Assembly (NCBI GenBank): GCA_029706075.1
Contig: JAINUG010000256.1
Span: forward strand, 806,001-870,000
Source of the DNA: Aldrovandia affinis
Lineage: Eukaryota; Chordata; Actinopteri; Notacanthiformes; Halosauridae
Length of the DNA stretch: 64,000 nt
Direction: 5' to 3'
Part shown: piece by piece, positions 54,953-64,000 of the stretch
How the letters are laid out: each line of letters begins with the position of its first letter
How positions within the stretch are numbered: the first letter of the stretch is position 1
Program-made: the position numbers and the translations under genes
Notes under the pieces: model-generated
Told to the model about the DNA's origin: nothing
What the model saw: the letters and a program-made list of their open reading frames with translations, nothing else
The model's database searches: none

Positions 54953-55834
54953 TGTAGTGTCCCTTGGAGTGGGGGGGACACTCATGGACCTTTTCAGAGG
55001 GTGTAGGCCATTGAATAATCCAAAGGAGGCAGTATTCAAAACAAAACAAGGATTTTATTTAATTAATATTGTCAAAAAACACATAAAGATGGCTACTCTG
55101 GGAATTCAGAACACGTACAGTCCGCAATCTGTTTCTCATTGTCTTCGTCCGTAATCCAAGTCGTTATCCAATACGGTTCAAACAATCCAAAGTTGATGCA
55201 CAAACAGGTTTCTCAAAACAATCCAATTCCATTCCAAACAGCAATCCAAAACAATTCCCTCTCTCACCCCACTCTCCACTACTCCAATAAACCAACCTAC
55301 ACCCTCCCCCCAATGTGACAACAAAAAGTCCTTTATACATCTCCAAATTGACATCAGCTTCTCTTCCTCAAGAGACTCAAACCCCACCTTTTCAGACTCC
55401 ACTACCACTGAATTCTGTACATCTAGCTAATTGTCATCACCACTGCCTACTTGCTCAACACTTTGTATCCCTGCTTACTCAATAAAAAAAAATTAATAAC
55501 CTTTTCCTTCCCAGTATTACAGGTATGGAACGCAGCTGCCTACAATGATTTATATCGCTGTATTACTGCACTGATCTCTTGCGCAAACTATGATTGTTCC
55601 TACTATGTATTTATGCACATCTTGTAAGTCGCTCTGGATAAGAGCATCTGCTAAATGCTTAAAATTTAAAAATTTAAATGTAGCTGCCGCAGTCCTCATT
55701 TCTTATGGGTTTCAGCTGGTAGTCCAGTGTAGGACTGCAGGCTGCTGAGAATTGTAGTCCTCTTGGCTTTAGTCGCTCCTAAGAGTTAAAGGAGCAGGCA
55801 GATATTTCCTTGTCCTGCCTCTTGAGGTGCCACA
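54953..55834 (-). mobile_element. Solo LTR, minus strand, with a nested short repeat
   Basis: On the plus strand it starts TGTAGTGTCCC and ends GGTGCCACA, consistent with TG/CA ends in either direction. A 4-bp duplication ATAC flanks it (54,949-54,952 and 55,835-55,838). The AATAAA-type signal near 55,053 reads on the minus strand, which gives the orientation. No internal coding part remains. It is a fossil of unknown family, split by a short repeat at 55,541-55,681. Confidence 0.65.
55541..55681 (+). repeat. Short repeat nested in the solo LTR
   Basis: It ends with the gtcgctctggataagagca and tctgctaaatgcttaaaatt tail shared with 28,745-28,825. It is flanked by a 7-bp duplication AGCTGCC (55,534-55,540 and 55,682-55,688), so it moved as a unit about 141 bases long. 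Confidence 0.75.
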
Positions 55835-55918
55835 ATACCCTCACTCATACACACTTACACGCACGCACACATACACACACGCACACACACACAGACACAC
55901 ACAGATGTGATGCTCATA

Positions 55919-58900
55919 TCAGCTTCCTGCATAATGTCATATTCACGATTGCATGGTTTATATCTTCATCGGGAACAATTCCTTTCACCATGGTACGGTT
56001 AACAGTCATGCCCAGATGGCTTTTTAAAGGGCCTGCTGCTCAGGAACAAAATGGGTTCTTGTCAGGGTTTTGACTTTTTACAGGAATGGAAAGTTTTTAA
56101 TTTAAGTATGGAGACAAATATCCAAGGCGTTCCACCATGTAGTCTCCCTCGGCTGGTGTTAAGAACCAGACCATGAGATTACTGATGTGTGGCTATGAAG
56201 ATACAGGCTTATCATGAAGGCATGCAGGACAAGGGAAATATCGTTGTAACACATGCAGTCCCAGGCCATATTACAATGCAGGTGTTGACATATATTAATG
56301 CAGGTATTAATAGTGCTAACAGCAATGCCACTGATAACCATTGCATCAGGGTGTAAGAGATGGGAAACCTCCTGCCCTGGCCAGTCAGTCCAGCCTTGGC
56401 CAGAGATATAATGGTCTTCTCTCACTCCACTGCACTTAAAGATCAACATGACCCTGCATAGCTTCTGGGTATGTCTGTCAGGCAGGAGTGCAGATTCTAT
56501 CACAATCAAAGTACCCACTGTGATACCAGAGACTCTGAAAAGACACATCCACCATAAATGGTTAGCTTTTATAGTACGGGGCTAATCTCTCCGACAGAGA
56601 AACCACATCTCCTCTGGCGATAGCTATCTGCTTATAACCTGAAAGTGAACCTGATTTTGACATGCTTGAACCTGACTGGCATGACCACAGATTGTCATCA
56701 ACTTGGTGCTTTGGTTCCTCAGAGGGAAAATGAGCTGTTGTATCTGCTCAATGTTGCTTGTGGATAACCTGAGGCAAACTCTTTCTGAATGAATACTTGA
56801 TGATCAACACCTTGATTGTTGAGCACCAGTTGATAACCCGAATGATAACCTCACTGTTTTCAGATATGACAGTTTTTCTCAATTGTTGACACACTAGCAC
56901 ACTAACATCAAAATTCTAAACTATTTCTGCAACACTACAAACACCTGTTCCTTGTTTTCACTCAAATTGTACTTCCAAATCACACTTTCTCAAAACACTT
57001 CACACACACCTCTATTTTGCACAATTTTCATAATAAAGTGGCTTGTGTTTCCAGTTGGTAATCAATCACCTGTGCATATACTATTTTCATAATTTACCTA
57101 GCTGTCAGAACCATGTCAATATTTTTTAAAGTTTTGCAGAAAATATTTTTTTCTTTTTTCATTTGTACTGTAATGTAATGGTTGAACAGGGGTAAATATC
57201 TTTTTTTGATAGTGTAAAACAATGAATTCATGTGAGTAACAAGTAACATGATTGGACGAGCACATTATGATGGTTATATTACACTATGTTTCTATTTACA
57301 TATTGCATGCGTGAGAAGTTTATTTCCTAATGTAATTTACCGGATTCGTGTATTTTAAGATGCTGATCAAAAATATGCAAAACATATCCTATCACCATTA
57401 TTTGAGATTGTTTCCCTTTTTTATAGCTGACTTTCAATGCTGAATGTGGACTTTATCACACTGTGAAAGGTCAGTGGTTAAAATGTTCAGGGGTAACTCT
57501 CCCAATTGGCAAAACATGAAGTTAAATAAATTTAAAAAAAGTTTATCTCAAGACATACATTTTAATAAGCCACTAACCCAACTATGTTATGACATAATCA
57601 AAAGCAATTACTGATCAGCTGTAATTCCATAATATCCAAAAAGCAATACTAATCTACAAGGATACATCTATTATATGATCTGTATTGTCTTCAAAGTCAG
57701 AATTCAATGCTTCAATCAAGCTAGTTACAGTTTGTTGAATAAATCCTGTCAGAATCAAATATTTACAGCTAAGTCATTTGCTTTCAGGGGTTTGCAGCTT
57801 GATCCCTTTCAAACAATGTCTGACTGTGAGCCAGCTGGAGAACTAATCACCTGTTTCAGGATTTCAGCCTGAACTGCGAGGACAACCAACCTTCTTTTGC
57901 ACATCTAGCATAAAAAGCCAATTTGGTAGCTACAAGGTGTGATTAGAGTCTCTTGACGGGTCATTCACTGCGATCCGCTTAACATGGAGACCTTTTGGGC
58001 CTATCTGTGTGGTGTCTGCAGAGGCCATGACCAGAAAACTCTGAGAGCTCTGTGTGGAGTCATGTACCAATCACAGAAACATACCGGAAAAAAAATCACC
58101 ACGGCAACACCACAAAAGGTAGGCGCAAGCTGAAAGGACAGACACCGCAATTAGCCCCAGGGGCGCAAGGGGCTTAAGCGGGTTTTTCACGATCAATATT
58201 TGCACATGCATGCTTCCTCCCCTCTGGTAAACCACTGACTGATTAGCTGAGCAGGACTTGGTCTAATCTACTTTGTAAACACGCTGAGCAAAGAGCCTGT
58301 GAAAGACTACTTAAGAGACCCGCTCCAGCTGACACTTTATCTAAAGGGCTCCCGCAGGACACAACTTTTCATAGTAATTCAACATCCTCTGATTAACGCT
58401 CCCATTGAAGACATAATCCTTCCATTTATTTGTACAAGATAACGTCCCACACTGCTGCTTGGCTGATAATGGGCCTTGGGCAGAGAGACCAATCGCAGGC
58501 CCCCTCTTTGAGAAATAGTTCCGGTGACAAAAGTCATGGGTTTTTTTCTTAGCTGTTACTAAGAGGCTTGTTCTGAAATACATGCTGCTCTCTGTGCTGG
58601 AATTAGGATTGATGTTAAAATATGCTTCACATACAGGGATATACATTAGATATTGAACTCTTGAGCACTGTTTAAAGAGCACCATAATATATGTGGAATA
58701 CCAAACCAATTGCATTGCTGATCAAATGTGGCTTCAAAATTCAGGGTGGGTTTAGCTTTCTGAAACTTGAACGACAATGACATACTGTATCAAAATCCTC
58801 CAGAGAAATATGACAAATCTCATATGGCATTCCAATTAGCATGCTGGAAAAATCATGACTATTCTGCAGTAGGCTGTGAATGAATTGTAGGCCCAGTTGA

Positions 58901-60570
58901 AGTGTTTTCATCTGAATATTATGTTTTGCCAAACCCACTGGTTTGAAAAGAACAGCTTACAACACAACCCATGATAATTCTGATAATGTCCTTGCATTAT
59001 TCAGTATAGCAGTACTCAAATACTTCAGAGAAGGCCTGCCACGATAGGAATCAAACCAACAGCCGGTTTCATTATCCCATATCACAGCATACCAAAGGAA
59101 TGCCACCCACTGTCTGAAATGGAATAGGGACAGGAAGGGAAAGCCGGGCATTCATCCTGGATCAAAGAGATGGACAGGAGTTTTTTATGGGTTTCACTTG
59201 GGATGCGGGATTCCACTGTATAAATAGGACTGAGGTGGAGCAGATGTCCCTTTATCATGTAATCCTTCCAAACACAAAAAAGGATTGGGCAAGCAACTTA
59301 CTGAATGGCTACACAGTTGCTTTTCTATAACAATCTGAACTGCAATGAATTTTCTGGTTGGGTTATGCAGGTTAAAAACTGGGATGATATCCAAAGAGTG
59401 GTCAAGCTGGTGGTTTGGTGATTCCTGTTTACAATAAAACCTTATACTTACTAACAGTTCTTACAACAAGTTGTTTTCTGTCATTTGTCATTTTTAGAAA
59501 GTGAAAACCTATAGTTTTTTCTGGAAAATGGAACAATCCAATTATGCACAATTCTTAATAAAACACAATTGCTGCTGTAAAAAGGAGGAACACTGGTTCC
59601 TAACTGTAGCTGTATTCACAAACACAAAGTCTGAGTAACATTTTCAGGTATTGCCTCTATAAATTGTGTATCATCTTGCACAGAGCCCACCTGACTCTAC
59701 AACTCTAAAAGGTTTTTGAGTCAGATTAAAATAGAGAAACACAAAGACAGGTGAAATGCTTATTAAACTATAAATACATTATATTTGTTTGCGTTGTCCC
59801 TGAAGTGCAATCACACCACTTGTCAAGAGTGCTTTCCAGAAATACCCATTGAGGACTTGGGCTCAACTTCAAGATTTAGACCAAAAACTTTTTTTTTTTT
59901 TTCAAAATGATGCGGTTTCCCTGGGTCCCATTGTGCAATGGCAGCTTCAAACAGTCTAACAGCCAGTGTGTTGAGTGCCAAATAGTCTCCTAGGTGCCTG
60001 GAGAGGGAGAATAATGGAATGACATAAATATCCACAAGATCTACCACTCCTGCTCACCTATCAGAGTCAAACAGAAATGGCTGCAAAAAGGGAAAATTGA
60101 GGAATGATGCTTGAAGGTTGGAAGAGTCTATACCCTACAACACATTTGTATTGTCACAGGATACTTCAATAAGCATTTCTTGACATGTGCATTCTGCAAA
60201 TACTGCATGTGATTTCAGGCAGGTATTAAACAATGTGACAACTGTGAAAATATGTGGAATTCTTACCACCAAGTCTCTGAGCGAGGAAGGATTGGAGCAT
60301 CAGTGAAAAAAAAAAAGCATTGAATCAATTGTTGTTCTACTAAACAGAACTCTTGAGCAAAAGATATGAACATTTTTCCCTGAGATGTTCTTAGGGTAAT
60401 TGGTTTGAAGACTTCAGTAAAAGCACACATTGAAGCAAGTCGGGTAGCATTCTTGGCTCAGAGGGGCATGCTGTTTTTGAAACGTGCATTGACACAGAGA
60501 TGATGGATTAAAAAGGGAAAACTTATTTTGTCCTGTAAGATAGGCAATGGTCAGGGCTTCAAACCAATAA
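55919..60570. other. Upstream or intronic sequence, no element seen
   Basis: AT-rich sequence with a CA-rich stretch at its left edge (55,850-55,900). No exon, RNA gene or repeat family was recognised. Confidence 0.5.
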
Positions 60571-60575
60571 TTGTG

Positions 60576-61350
60576 GTTCACAGGGGCTTGGATAGTATCA
60601 ATGCTGAGTGCTTTAACACCAGTCAATGCACTGATGGAATCTTTTTTATAGTTTTTTTCCCTTTCATTTTGTCTGGACTATCAATCATCGTTAAACCAAT
60701 TCTTTAGGGTTTGAGAAACAACAGTGTGTTGGAATACACATGAGAGTTTGCACTCCATCTAATCCCCCTTTTTGTGTGTCTTCCCCCCTGACATGTCTAA
60801 GACAATGGTGCCATTTGGTGCCCCAGTCCTCCCCCCAGTTCAGTTCCTCTCTCCTTCCCCAGGTGTACTCTCCTGTCTTTGAAACCTCATCTTATTTGAG
60901 TGTGAGATGTGATTAGCATCAGAAAGAAGGGTGTGGGAGACCCATTACAAAGTATAAAGCACCAGCATTCTGTTTACATCTTTGGTTATTTGTCAATCTG
61001 TACTTGAGGGGACTGTATCAGAGCGATGTGCTCTAATAAAGTGTTTGCAACCTTGAAAACCAAGCCATTTGTTTTTTCTCTGCAAACACCACAGTTCACA
61101 GGGGCTTGGATAGTATCAATGCTGAGTGCTTTAACACCAGTCAATGCACTGATGGAATCTTTTTATTGTTTTTTCCCTTTCATTTTGTCTGGACTATCAA
61201 TCATCGTTAAACCAATTCTTTAGGGTTTGAAACAGTGTGTTGGAATACACATGAGAGTTTGCACTCCATCTAATCCCCTTTTTTGTGTCTTCCCCTGAAC
61301 CCAGTATGCATTCTGTTTACATCTTTGGTTATTTGTCAATTCTCTACTCT
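60576..61350. repeat. Partial tandem duplication
   Basis: The block starting gttcacaggggcttggatag at 60,576 recurs at 61,094 and stays nearly identical for about 200 bases. A second shared stretch (gcattctgtttacatctttg) is at 60,965 and 61,308. The offset drops from 518 to 343 bases, so the right copy lacks about 175 internal bases. Confidence 0.9.
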
Positions 61351-62782
61351 ATTAAAGAAATACATTTTGAAACACGGAAACAAAGACTTCAGCCTGCATT
61401 AATTTTTCTACTAACAAAGGTACGAAGGAACAACTTTAACTCTTTTTAAAGGAAATTCCACATCACAGTGCACACAAAAACATATAAAATTATGGAAACA
61501 ACCACATTCATTTTCCATTCTTCACTTCTGTCAGATTTTTCTTCCAATAACTTCAGGCAACAACAGCAACAGTTTTTTAAGCTATCATGCAGCTATAAAC
61601 TAGCGGAACGTCCTCAAAAATAAAACCAGATGATGAATGCTGAATTAAGATTAGGAATACTTGTAGCAACTATGTATTGTACTGCCACTATAGATGACAG
61701 AATACATATTTCCAAAAGGAATATCATTTTTTGATAATGTATTTCTTTGTAATATCAATACGTATTTGTTCATACACAGGTATTATGATCTTTGTGTGGT
61801 CCTACACATACGAAGCTTTCACTTAGCTTAGGGCTCAAGGGGTTCAAATAGTGTATTATAGCAAAGACAAGTCAATATTTCGATGCAATGACATGAGTAA
61901 CAAATCATGTCAGAGTACTCGTATGCCAATTTTAATTAACTCCTGTGTAAAATAAAAACAACTCACTTTTGTGATGCATGTTTTCCCCACTTGTCATCGC
62001 TGCCATTAATAACAGTGTTGCCACGGTGACATGTAAAGTGATTTATCCAGCCACAGAGGGTTCCATCACTGAGGAGTTATGGCTGCTAAACAGCATGTTA
62101 AATACAGTCTAACACACTCCCTCAAACTTTACTACCTGAGGCCCCAATCTGTCATGCTCACATTTGCAAACTATCAGAGACTACCAACTACATCCAGGAT
62201 AGATTCAGATATAATCCTTTCTACCTCATCTATCATTACATTAAAGACAATCAATTGTTCAGCATTTACCTGACCTCCAGCAATAATACTGATAGTCGAC
62301 ACACTCCCTGGCAGTCCCCCATAAGGACTGGACCACTGTTTTGCAGGACTGTAAACAGTGGTTTGACAATTATTTTGAGGGCCCCATCTGTCAAGTCGGT
62401 AGCTTGAATTGGCAGCATAAGAAAGGAATACTGGCTGCCAATGTTGGCTCCAGACAAAATTATATGCATATATGTATATATACAGTATATATACATGAAG
62501 AATACGTGACAGCCACATAGCCACATAGGCTAGGTGGGGGAAAGACCACCGTAGCTGTTGATAATCTTTCTGTGTGAATTTTAAACTTTCATGTACACAA
62601 AAGATAGCCGGCTTTGGCCTAGGCTATAAATCACTCTTGGGTTGAGCCTGTGAGGTTATTCTGAGCATATACAGGGGACACAGTCCCTCTGGCATCTCTG
62701 TTACATGCACCATCTGGCCCACTCCTGCAGCTGAGATTCCATTAAACTTAGAAACCACAGTCCCATATACAGTATATATGTA

Positions 62783-63950
62783 CAGTACACAGCATAAATG
62801 AGTACACCCCCTCTGAACATAAAGATATATTTCTATTTCTAAATGATCACCATTACAATGAATGGGAAGATGACACAATTGAAATGTATGAAACATATAC
62901 TTAATAACAACATAGAAAGACATCATCAATATCTATAAGATAAGTAAATTAGGCAACTTTGCTTAAACCAAGGGTTGCAAAAATGAGTACACCCTTGAGT
63001 AAATTCAACAAATATGTAATATTCTAGTACTTAGTATGTCCTCCGTTACTTTTAAGTACTGCACTGACCCTTCTTGGCATCGAGTGTACAAGTTCACAAC
63101 ATATTGTCTATCCTGTTCCACTCCTGGAGGATGACCTCCTTGAGTGCCTTGACGTTTTATGGGGAGTGCTGCTCAACTTGTCTCTTCAAAATTCCCCACA
63201 GGTGCTCAATAGGGTTGAGGTCGGGTGCAGTGGCAGTGGCCTTGGAAGAATGTTGAAAAGGCCATTGTCATGTTGAAAAAGTACCCGACGACCCAGGGTG
63301 TGGAGAGAGGGTAGCATCTTCTCTTTCAAGATTTTGCAGTACATCTGCAAATTCATGATGTCATCGATGAAGTACAATTCCCCCACACCTTCAGCACTCA
63401 TACAACCCCATATAAGAACTTTACCACTGCCGTACTTCACTGTGGGGACCATGCACTTCTCACTGTACTCCTCCCCCTAGCGAAGCCATACAGTTTGGAT
63501 GCCATCAGATCCAAAAAGATTGACTTTGGTCTCATCAGACCAGAGTATGAATTCCCAAAAGTGTTCAACTTGTCAATATGGGCCTTGGCAAAGGCTAAAT
63601 GGGCTTTCTTGTGCGTTGGCTTCAGCAGTGGCTTCCTGCGTGGACAATATCCATGCATTCCACTTCTATGCAGGGTGCGTCTTACTGTGTGAGATGAAAC
63701 AGTCATTCCAGTTTGGCTTTCCACAGCTTTTGCCAGCTCTGAGGTACTTCGCCAATCCTCTTGTACCGTTGTCCTCTTTTGTGCAATGAAATAATTCCAG
63801 ACAATTCTCTCCCATGTGGTGCCATTGTTGTCAGCATTAAGTCTGAGAGTAATTCAATGGTAATTCAAGTACCACTTTTAATTGTCAACCAATTACACCT
63901 GTTTGAGTGTGATAGTTCAACAGAATCATCTGCTGATCAATTGCCCTTAA
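62783..63950 (-). mobile_element. Tc1-like transposon fragment
   Basis: A terminal-repeat-like end with gcataaatgagtacacccc lies near 62,790, next to a TA. The minus strand encodes [20 protein letters not shown] and [20 protein letters not shown] (63,437-63,724), then [20 protein letters not shown] and VLFQHDNG (63,186-63,452). The second catalytic aspartate survives. The first is disturbed ([12 protein letters not shown] for SDETK). No N-terminal end or second terminal repeat was seen by 63,950, so it is truncated or diverges there. Confidence 0.85.
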
Positions 63951-64000
63951 CCCCCTGAGGTCGACTGGATTGCCGATGATCCGAGCAGCAATAAAAGTAT

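Overview
The window reads as nuclear DNA of a ray-finned fish. It carries a multi-exon vertebrate semaphorin gene, together with L2/CR1-like LINEs, a sushi-type chromodomain Gypsy element, Tc1/mariner, hAT and piggyBac DNA transposons, and tRNA-headed SINEs, a mix typical of fish genomes. I cannot fix the order from sequence alone.

Left third (1-19,110): no host gene is visible. It is a deep nest of mobile elements whose order of arrival can be read from target-site duplications. The base layer is a plus-strand L2-like LINE that starts before base 1. It was hit by a Gypsy-type solo LTR (240-724, duplication CAACC), a piggyBac-like MITE (1546-1964, TTAA) and a second solo LTR of about 1.5 kb (2332-15,923, duplication CTCA). 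That second LTR was itself split by a nearly complete Gypsy chromovirus fossil (3041-8381, duplication AAAGG) and by a jockey-superfamily LINE (about 8825-15,514). The LINE was in turn split by a decayed hAT transposon (10,066-12,827, duplication TGATAAGC). To the right lie an antisense L2 (16,313-18,030) carrying a short L2 3' end (16,613-16,960) and a Tc1 remnant ending at 19,110.

Middle and right (about 21,400-64,000): one host gene on the minus strand, semaphorin 3D (sema3d). I place 16 coding exons with GT/AG borders from the last exon (21,617-22,018) to the second coding exon (54,332-54,483). They give 715 codons plus stop in one consistent frame. The predicted protein has the semaphorin (propeller) domain, a PSI cysteine knot, a furin-type site, an Ig domain and a basic neuropilin-binding tail. 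The signal-peptide exon was not found and probably lies beyond base 64,000, so 54,484-64,000 would be intron 1.

The introns carry four copies of one tRNA-derived SINE family (one truncated), a Tc1 element with about 210-bp inverted repeats, a palindromic MITE, two CR1-like LINE 3' ends, a 41-bp minisatellite, a CTGCC-rich minisatellite, long GA, CT and AC microsatellites, a solo LTR with a nested short repeat, and a partial tandem duplication. Three of these sit within tens of bases of sema3d splice sites, and these are the observations with the most possible consequence for the gene. I found no RNA gene, CRISPR array, operon or evidence of a wholly new gene system.
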